Shown: piece after piece, positions 52,421-61,187 of the stretch
Numbering within the stretch: position 1 is the stretch's first letter
How the letters are laid out: every line of letters starts with the position of its first letter
Source: Clostridium amylolyticum
Lineage (GTDB): Bacteria; Bacillota; Clostridia; Clostridiales; Clostridiaceae
Direction: 5' to 3'
Length of the DNA stretch: 64,000 nt
Assembly (NCBI RefSeq): GCF_900142075.1
Contig: NZ_FQZO01000001.1
Location: forward strand, 62,001 to 126,000
Made by a program: the position numbers and the translations under genes
Notes under the pieces: generated by a model
What the model was told of the DNA's origin: nothing
What the model saw: the letters and a program-made list of their open reading frames with translations, nothing else
Databases searched by the model: none

Positions 52421-52463
52421 ATAATCAGCCATTTTTCCATTTTCAAGATAAATGGCTGATTAT
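52421..52463 (+). terminator. Terminator after spoIIQ
   Basis: A 14-bp perfect stem (ATAATCAGCCATTT, 52421-52434, with 52450-52463). The tail is not a T-run, so termination may be partial. Confidence 0.6.
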
Positions 52464-52524
52464 AAAGTAATCCAACGACACTGAAGCGCATATTAATAAT
52501 TATAGCAATTAAGGAGGTAGCATT

Positions 52525-52779
52525 TTGAAAGACTACATTGAGGAAAGAGTTCTTGACGTGGCAAATTATATCATAGATTCAAAAGCTACAATTAGAAAAA
52601 CAGCTAAAGTTTTTGGCGTAAGTAAAAGTACGATTCATAAAGATATGACTGAAAGACTCCCAAAGCTTAATCCAGCCATAGCCCAGGAGGCCAAGCTTAT
52701 TTTGGATCTAAATAAAGCTGAAAGACACATTAGAGGTGGAAAAGCTACAAAGTTAAAATATAAAGCTATTGAAGGATAA
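52525..52779 (+). CDS. spoIIID: Sporulation transcription factor SpoIIID
   Basis: Mother-cell DNA-binding regulator of the sigma-E and sigma-K programme. The 84-residue protein has the helix-turn-helix TIRKTAKVFGVSKSTIHKDMTERLPKL and the basic C-terminal RHIRGGKATKLKYK, both diagnostic. The TTG start has AAGGAGG eight bases upstream. CATATTAAT at 52489-52497 may be a sigma-E -10 element. mbl follows. Confidence 0.97.
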   Translation: MKDYIEERVLDVANYIIDSKATIRKTAKVFGVSKSTIHKDMTERLPKLNPAIAQEAKLILDLNKAERHIRGGKATKLKYKAIEG

Positions 52780-52874
52780 ATGCATTCCATGTATAATAAT
52801 AAAAGGGGAATTATGTAAAAATAGAGTGTATTTAATTATATAACTAATAATGATGAAATTGGGAGTGACTAAAT

Positions 52875-53909
52875 ATGTGGTTTTTGAGCATGGGAACAGA
52901 TATGGGGATTGATTTAGGTACAGCAACTGTGCTAGTTTACTTAAAAGGTAAAGGCGTTATTTTAAAAGAGCCTTCTGTGGTGGCTATTGATAAGAACACT
53001 AACAGAATATTGGCAGTTGGAGAAGAAGCAAGAAAAATGATAGGTAGAACCCCAGGTAATATTGTTGCAGTTCGTCCTTTAAGGGATGGTGTTATCTCAG
53101 ATTATGATATTACTGAAAAAATGTTAAAATATTTTATAAGAAAGGCTTGTGGAAAGAGAAGAATTTCTGCACCTAAGGTAATGGTCTGTGTACCATCTCA
53201 AGCCACAGAAGTAGAGAAAAGAGCAGTTATGGATGCAGCAAGGAATGCAGGTGCAAAGAGAGTTTTTCTAATAGAAGAACCCTTAGCAGCAGCAATAGGA
53301 GCCGGAATAGATATAGCTAAGCCTATGGGAAATATGGTAGTAGATATTGGAGGCGGAACCACTGATGTAGCGGTTATTTCTTTAGGAGGAGTAGTAGTAA
53401 GAGCCTCCATTAAGGTAGCTGGTGATCAATTTGATGAAGCTATTATAAAATACATAAGAAATAAGTATAAGTTAATGATTGGTGAAAGAACCGCTGAAGA
53501 ATTAAAAATCACCGTTGGTTCTGCATACCCAGGGTTAAGAAATGAATCTATGAACATTAAAGGGAGAAATCTTGTAACAGGTCTTCCAGATAATGTGTTA
53601 GTTACCACCAATGAAATGGTAGAAGCTTTGTCAGATACGGTTAAAATTATAGCTGAAACTGTTCATTCTGTTTTAGAAAAGACTCCACCAGAGCTAGTAG
53701 CCGATATAATAGACAGCGGCATAGTTATGACTGGGGGAGGGGCCTTACTCTTTGGTTTGGACATACTTATCGAAAAACAAACAGGCGTAAAAGTTATTTT
53801 TACAGAGGATTCTGTATCCTGTGTAGCAGTTGGTACCGGAAAAGTTTTGTCATATCTAGACAAGCTAGAAGTAGCACTTTCTGAAAGTGAAGTAACTATG
53901 ATAGAGTAA
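52875..53909 (+). CDS. mbl: MreB-family actin homologue Mbl
   Basis: Cytoskeletal filament protein that guides lateral wall synthesis. The 344-residue protein has the actin phosphate loops GIDLGTATVLVYLKGKGV and VVDIGGGTTDVAVISLGG, the conserved VCVPSQATEVEKRAVMDAARNAGAKRVFLIEEPLAAAIGAG, and GGGALLFGLDILI. Position after spoIIID identifies it as mbl rather than mreB. GGGAGTGA precedes the ATG. A repeat element starts at its stop codon. Confidence 0.95.
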   Translation: MWFLSMGTDMGIDLGTATVLVYLKGKGVILKEPSVVAIDKNTNRILAVGEEARKMIGRTPGNIVAVRPLRDGVISDYDITEKMLKYFIRKACGKRRISAPKVMVCVPSQATEVEKRAVMDAARNAGAKRVFLIEEPLAAAIGAGIDIAKPMGNMVVDIGGGTTDVAVISLGGVVVRASIKVAGDQFDEAIIKYIRNKYKLMIGERTAEELKITVGSAYPGLRNESMNIKGRNLVTGLPDNVLVTTNEMVEALSDTVKIIAETVHSVLEKTPPELVADIIDSGIVMTGGGALLFGLDILIEKQTGVKVIFTEDSVSCVAVGTGKVLSYLDKLEVALSESEVTMIE

Positions 53910-54165
53910 TTTAGAATTTAGAATTGAGAATTTAGAATGAAGGAGGAAACTCGAAGAGTTTCTTTGAATATATGAGAAAAGAAAGAAGCTTCAGCTGAAG
54001 CTTCTTTCTTTATTAGAACTAGAAAGCGTAAAATTACATTTTTCAAAAGCTTTTTATAGAATTTAGGAATTATTAAGTCTATCTCTTAAAGCTAAAAAAC
54101 TCCATTAGGAGTTTTTGCTTTGTATCCTTCATTTTAAATTCTAAATTTTAAATTCTCAATTAAAT
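53908..54165 (+). mobile_element. MITE-like intergenic element with terminal inverted repeats
   Basis: The left end (53909-53944) is built of AATTTAGAATT units and ends ATGAAGGA. The right end (54125-54163) is its inverted copy, with about four mismatches in the inner 24 bases. Inside lie GAAACTC/GAGTTTC, a long AGAAGCTTC/GAAGCTTCT hairpin (about 53987-54008) and AAAACTCC/GGAGTTTT. There is no coding capacity. The left part recurs after hpf at 63896-64000. Its hairpins also serve as the mbl and yyaC terminators. Confidence 0.7.
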
Positions 54166-54184
54166 AAGCATTCTAAGTTTTTAA

Positions 54185-54712
54185 TTATTTTTGATTACTT
54201 AGATAATATGAGTAAATAATACCATCCACTATCACCTTAGCCATATCCATAATTAAGCTTAACCTAATACTTCTTGAAGTGAAAATTTCTGCATTGTCAC
54301 AAGAATCTACTATTCCAATTATAGAAAACTCACCAACCTCGGGTAAGTTTTTTCCTACACCTTTTCCAGGGTGTATGGAATAATCTCTACAGTGAATTTC
54401 TCCCACAGAATCACTATCTCCTAAGCATGCATCTATTCCTAGTATATTACAATCTGGATGCTTAGCCTTTATTTCTGACAGCTTTTTTTCTAAGTTTAGA
54501 GCATGCATAGGTGATTTTATTGTTCCATATACAGGTAAAGGAATAAATTTTTCTAAAAGCATAGTGCCTACCAGCGGACCTAAACAATCTCCTATACATT
54601 TATCTGTTCCTATGCATACTATCACTGTTTTGTTGGTGATATAATTTCTCATAAAATATGCTATTTCATAATACGCAATATTAGATTGATGATGAATCTT
54701 CACCTTATTCAA
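54185..54712 (-). CDS. yyaC: Spore protease-like protein YyaC
   Basis: Putative sporulation protein related in fold to the germination protease GPR. The 175-residue protein shows VIVCIGTDKCIGDCLGPLVGTMLLEK, YGTIKSPMHALNLEKKL, ILGIDACLGDSDSVGEIHCRDYSIHPGKGVGKNLPEVGEFSIIGIVDS. The TTG at 54712 lies eight bases after GGGGG and is preferred; a GTG at 54721 lies inside that site. A well-formed sigma-E promoter lies upstream. Confidence 0.92.
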   Translation of the reverse strand: MNKVKIHHQSNIAYYEIAYFMRNYITNKTVIVCIGTDKCIGDCLGPLVGTMLLEKFIPLPVYGTIKSPMHALNLEKKLSEIKAKHPDCNILGIDACLGDSDSVGEIHCRDYSIHPGKGVGKNLPEVGEFSIIGIVDSCDNAEIFTSRSIRLSLIMDMAKVIVDGIIYSYYLSNQK

Positions 54713-54731
54713 AAACCACACCCCCTTTTTA

Positions 54732-54761
54732 ATTTATATGAAGCTAATAGTATAAATATTA
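54732..54761 (-). promoter_or_regulatory. Sigma-E promoter of yyaC
   Basis: On the minus strand TAATATT (54755-54761) and CATATAAAT (54732-54740) are 14 bp apart, close to the sigma-E pattern for both halves and spacing. Confidence 0.55.
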
Positions 54762-54810
54762 GAATAAAAAGTGCTATATTTGGAAAAATATATATAGAGG
54801 GGTGATTTAT

Positions 54811-55407
54811 ATGAAAAAAAAGTTTTTATCTATATTTGTGATATTAATAACCGCAATAACAGTATTTACAATGTTTCAAGGGTTTAAAGAAAAAGATGCA
54901 AATATTGATAGCAACCTATTTAAGGAAAAGTCTCCAAAAGTAAATTCTCTTAATACAGAAGAAAAGGAATCCAAGATAGACATAAGTAAAAACAATGAAG
55001 ATGAAAACAAAAATATTAATCATGAAAAAGAAAATGATATCCATAATGAAGAAGATACAAATGATGTTCTTAAAGAGAAGAAAGTAGAAAAGGAGGAAGA
55101 TTATAATCAAGATAAAAACTATGAAACTGCAGAAGTATTTAAGGTTAACAAAGATGAAATTAAAGATAAAATAACCTTAAATGAAAAAAGTAAGTTGCTA
55201 CTTATTGCAGGAAAGCTGTCTATGCTGGATTATGCTAAAATAGTGGAAACAATGAAAAGCAGTGATGAAATGAATAGTGCATCTGAAATTTTTCAAATAT
55301 TAAAGACTAGATTAAATGATGAGGATTATGCAAAAGTGAAAAAAATCTTAGAACCTTATATGTTTGTAGAAAATATTGAAAATAATATTTCTCAAAACAA
55401 AAATTAA
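54811..55407 (+). CDS. Membrane-anchored or secreted charged protein, unknown function
   Basis: 198-residue protein with an N-terminal hydrophobic segment (FLSIFVILITAITVFTMF), a highly charged low-complexity linker rich in Glu, Lys, Asn and Asp (about residues 25-105) and a helical C-terminal domain (NEKSKLLLIAGKLSMLDYAKI). I do not recognise the family. AGGGGTGA supports the ATG at 54811 over 54802. It is divergent from yyaC and could be a sporulation gene, but only position suggests this. Confidence 0.65.
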   Translation: MKKKFLSIFVILITAITVFTMFQGFKEKDANIDSNLFKEKSPKVNSLNTEEKESKIDISKNNEDENKNINHEKENDIHNEEDTNDVLKEKKVEKEEDYNQDKNYETAEVFKVNKDEIKDKITLNEKSKLLLIAGKLSMLDYAKIVETMKSSDEMNSASEIFQILKTRLNDEDYAKVKKILEPYMFVENIENNISQNKN

Positions 55408-55542
55408 ATTGTAGAAATACTTATAATGTTCTTAAAAATAGTTATGTTATCTATACAAAAAAAATTGTGTCAAATGTATATTTTGATTATAATTAAAGAA
55501 ATAATGAGCTTTAAAGACTATTAATGATTTAAATTGCTAATA

Positions 55543-55571
55543 TTGACTTATATGGCAGCTTGAAATATAAT
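55543..55571 (+). promoter_or_regulatory. Sigma-A promoter of the tRNA cluster
   Basis: TTGACT (55543-55548) and TATAAT (55566-55571) are 17 bp apart, about 60 bp before the first tRNA. Confidence 0.75.
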
Positions 55572-55628
55572 GTATATGATTGTATACTATTCCTTGTCGG
55601 TTGGCATGTATGTGCTAATCAATAACAA

Positions 55629-55714
55629 GGAGGAGTTCCCGAGTGGCTAAAGGGGGCAGACTGTAAATCTGTTGGCTGACGTCTTCAGTGGTTCGAATCC
55701 ACTCTCCTCCACCA
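55629..55714 (+). tRNA. tRNA-Tyr (GTA), copy 1
   Basis: Type II tRNA of 86 bases with encoded CCA, anticodon GTA in loop CTGTAAA, a long variable arm and acceptor GGAGGAG/CTCCTCC. Confidence 0.96.
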
Positions 55715-55736
55715 TTAAGTTAAATTTAGATATAAT

Positions 55737-55811
55737 GCTGGCATGGCTCAACGGTAGAGCAGCTGACTTGTAATCAGCAGGTTGTAGGTTCGATTCCTAT
55801 TGCCAGCTCCA
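55737..55811 (+). tRNA. tRNA-Thr (TGT), copy 1
   Basis: 75 bases with encoded CCA, anticodon TGT in loop CTTGTAA and acceptor GCTGGCA/TGCCAGC. Confidence 0.96.
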
Positions 55812-55816
55812 AATAT

Positions 55817-55902
55817 GGAGAAGTTCCCGAGTGGCTAAAGGGGGCAGACTGTAAATCTGTTGGCTGACGTCTTCAGTGGTTCGAATCCACTCTTCTCCAC
55901 CA
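55817..55902 (+). tRNA. tRNA-Tyr (GTA), copy 2
   Basis: Same as copy 1 except for a compensated pair in the acceptor stem (GGAGAAG/CTTCTCC in place of GGAGGAG/CTCCTCC). Confidence 0.96.
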
Positions 55903-55918
55903 TTATATCTATATTTAT

Positions 55919-55994
55919 GGGAGCATAGCTCAGCTGGGAGAGCATCTGCCTTACAAGCAGAGGGTCACAGGTTCGATCCCTGTTGTTCCCACCA
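55919..55994 (+). tRNA. tRNA-Val (TAC)
   Basis: 76 bases with encoded CCA, anticodon TAC in loop CTTACAA, acceptor GGGAGCA/TGTTCCC with one G-T pair. Confidence 0.96.
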
Positions 55995-56012
55995 TTTAAT
56001 TTAATATATAAT

Positions 56013-56087
56013 GCTGGCATGGCTCAACGGTAGAGCAGCTGACTTGTAATCAGCAGGTTGTAGGTTCGATTCCTATTGCCAGCTCCA
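56013..56087 (+). tRNA. tRNA-Thr (TGT), copy 2
   Basis: Identical to the Thr tRNA at 55737-55811. Confidence 0.96.
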
Positions 56088-56092
56088 ATCAT

Positions 56093-56178
56093 GGAGGAGT
56101 TCCCGAGTGGCTAAAGGGGGCAGACTGTAAATCTGTTGGCTGACGTCTTCAGTGGTTCGAATCCACTCTCCTCCACCA
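56093..56178 (+). tRNA. tRNA-Tyr (GTA), copy 3
   Basis: Identical to Tyr copy 1. It is the last tRNA in the cluster. Confidence 0.96.
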
Positions 56179-56179
56179 C

Positions 56180-56206
56180 AAAAGACACTAATAATAGGTG
56201 TCTTTT
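56180..56206 (+). terminator. Terminator of the tRNA cluster
   Basis: AAAAGACAC (56180-56188) pairs with GTGTCTTTT (56198-56206), starting two bases after the last CCA end. Confidence 0.8.
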
Positions 56207-56236
56207 ATTGTTAAAATTGAATATGAATAAGTAATA

Positions 56237-56371
56237 CTCTTATCAAGAGAGGTGGAGGGAAAGGGCCCGATGAAACCCGGCAACCGATGCATGTGCATTA
56301 TGGTGCCAATTCCTGCAGTGATACTGCGAGATAAGAGGAGATGCAAGTAAGCCTCTTCTCTATGAAGAGGC
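56237..56371 (+). promoter_or_regulatory. SAM-I (S-box) riboswitch and terminator upstream of metK
   Basis: The aptamer (56237-56337) is closed by P1 CTCTTATC/GATAAGAG and contains the S-box core AGGGAAAGGGCCCGATGAAA and CCGGCAACC. The terminator GCCTCTTC/GAAGAGGC (56351-56358/56364-56371) is followed by a T-rich tail. The 3-prime side of P1 (AAGAGG) can instead pair with CCTCTT of the terminator, so SAM binding would favour termination and turn metK off. Confidence 0.96.
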
Positions 56372-56394
56372 TTTATTTATATTATTTTATGAAA

Positions 56395-56431
56395 GGAGTG
56401 AAAATTGTTTTTAACCTCTATGTTAAAAACA
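56395..56431 (+). promoter_or_regulatory. metK ribosome site with a hairpin before the start codon
   Basis: GGAGTG (56395-56400) is the only good ribosome site, but it lies 40 bases from the ATG. Between them TGTTTTTAAC (56406-56415) and GTTAAAAACA (56422-56431) form a perfect 10-bp hairpin, which shortens the effective distance to about 14 bases. Confidence 0.5.
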
Positions 56432-56438
56432 GAAAATT

Positions 56439-57623
56439 ATGAAAAGATTATTTACATCTGAATCAGTAACTGAAGGACATCCAGATAAAATCTGTGATCA
56501 AATTTCCGACTCAGTTTTGGATGCTATACTTGAACAGGATCCTAGTGCTAGAGTAGCATGTGAAACAGCAGTAACTACTGGAATGGTAATGGTTATGGGA
56601 GAAATTTCTACCCATTGTTATGTGGATATTCCAAAGCTTGTTAGAGAGACTATAAGAGAAATTGGCTATGATAGGGCTAAATATGGTTTTGACTGTGACA
56701 CTTGTTCAGTTTTAACTTCTATAGATGAACAATCCAGTGATATTGCAATGGGTGTTAACGAAGCGCTAGAATCTAAAAAAGGTGAGCTAGAAAAGGAAGA
56801 TGCTGTAGGTGCTGGAGATCAAGGTATGATGTTTGGTTTTGCTACTAACGAAACCGAAGAATACATGCCTTTACCTATAGCTATGGCTCATAAACTTTCT
56901 AGAAAGCTTTCTGAAGTTAGAAAGAATGGCACACTTACTTATTTAAGGCCAGATGGTAAAACACAAGTAACCGTAGAATATGAGGATAATAAACCTGTAA
57001 GAATAGATGCTATAGTTATTTCAACTCAACATGGACCAGAAGTTACTCAAGAACAAATATATAATGATATTATGGAGAATGTAATTAAAACAGTAGTACC
57101 ATCAGAGCTTATAGATAAAAATACAAAATATTACATAAATCCTACAGGCAGATTTGTTATAGGTGGTCCACAAGGAGACTCTGGACTAACTGGAAGAAAA
57201 ATAATTGTAGACACTTATGGCGGTTACGGAAGACATGGTGGTGGAGCTTTCTCAGGAAAAGATCCAACAAAAGTTGACCGTTCAGCTGCTTATGCTGCAA
57301 GATGGGTAGCAAAGAATTTAGTTGCTGCTGGAGTAGCTGATAAGTTAGAAATTGAACTAGCTTATGCTATAGGGGTAGCAAAACCAGTATCTGTAGAAGT
57401 AGATACCTTTGGCACTGGTAAAATATCAGATGATAAAATTGTAGCAATAATTGAAAAAGTATTTGATTTAAGACCAGCTGCTATTATAAGAACCTTAGAT
57501 TTAAGAAGACCAATATACAAGCAAACTGCTTCTTATGGTCATTTTGGAAGAACTGATCTTGATCTTCCTTGGGAAAAGTTGAACAAAGTTGAAGAAATTA
57601 AAAAAGAACTGGGAAATAATTAA
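56439..57623 (+). CDS. metK: S-adenosylmethionine synthase
   Basis: Makes SAM from methionine and ATP. The 394-residue protein has FTSESVTEGHPDKICDQISD, GAGDQGMMFGFATNE, GPQGDSGLTGRKIIVDTYGGYGRHGGGAFSGKDPTKVDRSAAY and DLRPAAIIRTLDLRRPIY. An in-frame stop 28 bases upstream and the family N-terminus fix the ATG, although no ribosome site lies at normal distance. The gene is feedback-controlled by the SAM riboswitch just upstream. Confidence 0.97.
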   Translation: MKRLFTSESVTEGHPDKICDQISDSVLDAILEQDPSARVACETAVTTGMVMVMGEISTHCYVDIPKLVRETIREIGYDRAKYGFDCDTCSVLTSIDEQSSDIAMGVNEALESKKGELEKEDAVGAGDQGMMFGFATNETEEYMPLPIAMAHKLSRKLSEVRKNGTLTYLRPDGKTQVTVEYEDNKPVRIDAIVISTQHGPEVTQEQIYNDIMENVIKTVVPSELIDKNTKYYINPTGRFVIGGPQGDSGLTGRKIIVDTYGGYGRHGGGAFSGKDPTKVDRSAAYAARWVAKNLVAAGVADKLEIELAYAIGVAKPVSVEVDTFGTGKISDDKIVAIIEKVFDLRPAAIIRTLDLRRPIYKQTASYGHFGRTDLDLPWEKLNKVEEIKKELGNN

Positions 57624-57633
57624 AAACTTTTAT

Positions 57634-57668
57634 AAAAAAGCTCATCCTCAAAAGGGATGAGCTTTTTT
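57634..57668. terminator. Bidirectional terminator between metK and nagA
   Basis: AAAAAAGCTCATCC pairs with GGATGAGCTTTTTT across a seven-base loop. A-run and T-run let it serve both convergent genes. Confidence 0.92.
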
Positions 57669-57677
57669 ATATAGTTA

Positions 57678-58805
57678 TTATATAATTTTTCCACCTATAA
57701 TAACTTTTTCAATATTTATATCTTCATCAAAAATAACTAAATCTGCATCATAACCTTCAGCTATTTTTCCTTTATGATCTTCTACTTTACAGTGTTTAGC
57801 AGTATTGTAAGATGCCATTTTTACTATCTCATATAGAGGATAGTTAGTATTTTTATATACATTTCTTACGGCCTTATCCAAAGTTAAAACAGATCCAGCT
57901 AAAGAGCCATTGGCAATTCTTGCTGCACTATTAGAAACTATAACTTCTTGACCTCCAAGAGAGTATTTTCCATCTGGCATACCGCAGGCCATCATAGCAT
58001 CAGAAACTAAAAGTACCTTGTCAGTTCCCTTTTGTTTATAGGCAACCCTAAGGGAAGGATAAGATATATGAATGCCATCAGAAATAGTTTCTGTGGTTAT
58101 TTCACTATCAAAAATTGCACCTACCACACCAGGCTCTCTATGGTGGAGAGGGGTCATGGCATTATATAAATGAGTGGAGTGGCAAACACCGCATTCTATT
58201 CCCTCCATAGCCTGTTTATATGTAGCTTTAGTATGTCCCATAGAACTTACTATGCCTTTGCTAGAAAGATATTTTATTAATTCTTTTGCTCCTTCTACTT
58301 CTGGGGCTAAAGTTACACAAATCACGCTCTCTTCATAATCTCCAGCCATATACTTAAAGGATTCTATAGAAGGTGATAAAAGAAAATTAGGGTTTTGAGC
58401 ACCTATCATTTCACCGTTTATAAAAGGACCTTCTAAATGTACTCCAAGAATATTAGCTCCATCGGTACCAGAAATTTTGGCTTCATGTATAGCCTTAACA
58501 GCTTTTTTAACCTCATCCTTGTCAACGGTCATGGTAGTGGGTAAAAAGGATGTAGTACCATGTTTAGATATCACTTTAGCTATGGTATTTAATGCATCAA
58601 AGGTACCTTCCATGGTATCTCTGCCTCCGGCTCCGTGAATATGAACGTCTATAAACCCAGGAGATACATAAGAACCTTTAGCGTCTATTATCATATCGTC
58701 TTCCTGGTTTTCAGGGTTTATTTTAACTATTACACCATCCTTTATTTTAACAGAGCCTTCCTCTATTCTATCTTGATAAATAATTTTACAATTTTTTATT
58801 AACAT
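57678..58805 (-). CDS. nagA: N-acetylglucosamine-6-phosphate deacetylase
   Basis: Amidohydrolase-fold enzyme that deacetylates GlcNAc-6-phosphate for reuse or catabolism of wall sugars. The 375-residue protein has the metal-binding VSPGFIDVHIHGAGGRDTM, LEGPFIN, GIVSSMGHTKATYKQA, HLYNAMTPLHHREPGVVGA and LLVSDAMMACGMPDGKYSLGG. AATGAGGTGA precedes the ATG. nagB is not adjacent, so the gene stands alone here. Confidence 0.96.
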   Translation of the reverse strand: MLIKNCKIIYQDRIEEGSVKIKDGVIVKINPENQEDDMIIDAKGSYVSPGFIDVHIHGAGGRDTMEGTFDALNTIAKVISKHGTTSFLPTTMTVDKDEVKKAVKAIHEAKISGTDGANILGVHLEGPFINGEMIGAQNPNFLLSPSIESFKYMAGDYEESVICVTLAPEVEGAKELIKYLSSKGIVSSMGHTKATYKQAMEGIECGVCHSTHLYNAMTPLHHREPGVVGAIFDSEITTETISDGIHISYPSLRVAYKQKGTDKVLLVSDAMMACGMPDGKYSLGGQEVIVSNSAARIANGSLAGSVLTLDKAVRNVYKNTNYPLYEIVKMASYNTAKHCKVEDHKGKIAEGYDADLVIFDEDINIEKVIIGGKII

Positions 58806-58942
58806 TTAATCACCTCATTGTGTCTTTTGGTTATAATTAATACTATGGTTTATAAATATTATACATTATTATTATGATATAATATTATATATTTGTAAAA
58901 TTCTTTGTAGTAATTCTACTATTTTAGTTCAGGAGAGATGAA

Positions 58943-61174
58943 ATGGAAGAAATTTCAGGCTTAATTGAAGATTTAATATATAAAAATCAAGATAACGGCT
59001 ATGTGGTAGCAAAGTTAGATAATTCTAAAGACAGCATTACAGTGGTAGGGTATGTTCCTTATCTAATAGAGGGACAAAATGTAAAGCTAGGGGGAGAGTG
59101 GGTGAAGCATCCACAATTTGGCACGCAGTTTAAAATTTCTACCTGTGAAGAAATAAGACCAAATACCTTAAGCGGTATTGAAAAATATCTTTCCTCTGGG
59201 ATTATTATGGGTATAGGACCTGTTACTGCTAAAAAGATAGTGGGAAAGTTTGGGGAAGATACTTTAACGGTATTAGATAAAAATATTGATAGGTTAAGAG
59301 AAATAGAAGGCATAGGGGACAAAAAGATAGAAACTATTAAAGACTCATATAGTAAGCAAAGAGAAGTACAAAATATTATGATATTTCTTCAAACTTATGG
59401 AGTAACTCCTACCCAATGTATGAAAATTTATAAAAGATTTAGCAGCCAATCCATTGAAGTTGTAAAGGGAAATCCTTATATTCTTACGGAAGAAATCTCA
59501 GGTATTGGGTTTAAAACAGCAGATAAAATAGCTAGGAATCTCGGTATGGAAAAAGATTCGCCTTTTAGGATTCAAAGCGGTATAAAATATGTAATAAATG
59601 AATTTTGTTCTGAAGGAAATACCTATATGCCTATGATAAATTTGGTTAAGGAGGCTTCTAATATCCTTAATGTTTCTAATGAAAAGATTATGGAAGGTAT
59701 ATATAACACCGCTTCTGAAAGTAAGATTATCATTGAAAACATAAAAGATGAAAATGTTGTATTTAATCTTCCTTATTACTATTGTGAACTTGGAATAACT
59801 AAGAACCTACTAAATATTGCATTAGTAAAATATTCAGATTTAAATATATCAGTGGAAGAAGAAATACAAAACTTTGAAAAAGAAAACGGTGTATCCTTTG
59901 CACCATCCCAAAAAGAAGCAATAAAAGGTGCCCTGGAAAATGGCGTAGAAGTAATAACCGGTGGGCCGGGCACAGGTAAAACTACCATTATTAAATGTAT
60001 AACTCATATCTTTGAAAAGTGTGGCATGAGAGTGATAATGGGAGCACCCACGGGAAGAGCTGCAAAAAGGATGACAGAATCTACTGGAAGAGAGGCAAAA
60101 ACTATACATAGACTTCTAGAAATGGGAGTAAAGGAGGATGAATTAGAGATTTTTTCTAAGGATGAAGACTCCCCTTTAGACTGTGATGTAGTAATAATAG
60201 ATGAGGCATCCATGATTGATGTGGTACTGATGAATAGCCTTTTAAAAGCTATTAAGCATGGAACTAGGTTAGTTATAGTGGGGGATGTGGATCAATTACC
60301 TTCTGTGGGACCAGGAAATGTTTTAAAGGATATTATTAATAGCAGCTGTGCCCCTGTGATAGCTTTGAAAGAGATATTTAGACAGTCAAAAGAAAGTTTA
60401 ATAACATTAAATGCCCACAAAATTAACCAAGGTGATATGCCCTTATTAAATGAAAAAAACAAGGACTTTTATTTTATTAATGAAGAAAATCCTGAAATGA
60501 TACTTAATATACTTTTAGATCTAGTCAACAAGAGGCTACCTAAATTTAATAGTAATTGGGATAGATTAAAAGATATGCAAATTTTATCTCCTATGAAAAA
60601 GGGAAACTTAGGCGTAGTTAACCTAAATCTAAAGCTTCAGGAGATATTAAACCCATTTAAAGAAAATAAACCTGAAAAAATTTATAGGGATACTATTTTT
60701 AGAGTGGGAGATAAAGTAATGCAGATTAAGAACAATTACACACTGAAGTGGGTTAGAATATCTGGATTTGGAGAAAATGAAGGTGTTGGGGTATTTAATG
60801 GAGATATGGGCATCGTTGAATACATTGATGAAGACGAAGGTACACTTTCTGTTATATATGATGAAGAAAGAAAAGTTATTTATGATAATGCTACTTTAGA
60901 TGAATTGGAGCTGGCATATGCCATAACAATACATAAAAGCCAAGGTAGCGAATTCCCTGTAGTTATAATACCAGCTTTCATGGGATCCCCATTTTTAATG
61001 AATAGAAATTTATTGTATACAGCTATTACCAGAGCGAAACAATTTGTAGTTATTGTAGGTTCTATTAAAGCATTGAGATTTATGGTGGAGAATAACAGAA
61101 GCTTTGAAAGGTATTCTTCCCTAGAGTGGAGGATATCCTCTGTAATAAATAGTGGTATGGTATCCAATAAGTAA
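58943..61174 (+). CDS. recD2: RecD2-type ATP-dependent DNA helicase
   Basis: SF1B 5-prime to 3-prime helicase, 743 residues, of the kind that acts without RecBC in replication and repair. It has an N-terminal OB-type domain, helix-hairpin-helix motifs (GIGPVTAKKIV, IEGIGDKKIETIK, ISGIGFKTADKIA), Walker A GGPGTGKTTI at about residue 339, DVVIIDEASMIDV at about 415, and the C-terminal AYAITIHKSQGSEFPVVIIP. GGAGAGATG precedes the ATG. It starts a three-gene run with the ComF-type genes. Confidence 0.96.
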   Translation: MEEISGLIEDLIYKNQDNGYVVAKLDNSKDSITVVGYVPYLIEGQNVKLGGEWVKHPQFGTQFKISTCEEIRPNTLSGIEKYLSSGIIMGIGPVTAKKIVGKFGEDTLTVLDKNIDRLREIEGIGDKKIETIKDSYSKQREVQNIMIFLQTYGVTPTQCMKIYKRFSSQSIEVVKGNPYILTEEISGIGFKTADKIARNLGMEKDSPFRIQSGIKYVINEFCSEGNTYMPMINLVKEASNILNVSNEKIMEGIYNTASESKIIIENIKDENVVFNLPYYYCELGITKNLLNIALVKYSDLNISVEEEIQNFEKENGVSFAPSQKEAIKGALENGVEVITGGPGTGKTTIIKCITHIFEKCGMRVIMGAPTGRAAKRMTESTGREAKTIHRLLEMGVKEDELEIFSKDEDSPLDCDVVIIDEASMIDVVLMNSLLKAIKHGTRLVIVGDVDQLPSVGPGNVLKDIINSSCAPVIALKEIFRQSKESLITLNAHKINQGDMPLLNEKNKDFYFINEENPEMILNILLDLVNKRLPKFNSNWDRLKDMQILSPMKKGNLGVVNLNLKLQEILNPFKENKPEKIYRDTIFRVGDKVMQIKNNYTLKWVRISGFGENEGVGVFNGDMGIVEYIDEDEGTLSVIYDEERKVIYDNATLDELELAYAITIHKSQGSEFPVVIIPAFMGSPFLMNRNLLYTAITRAKQFVVIVGSIKALRFMVENNRSFERYSSLEWRISSVINSGMVSNK

Positions 61175-61187
61175 TGGAGGTATTATT

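Noticed and set aside
55629..56178. Regularly spaced repeats resembling a CRISPR array
   Set aside because: The repeats are complete tRNA genes with cloverleaf pairing and CCA ends; the open frame on the minus strand here is antisense to tRNA.
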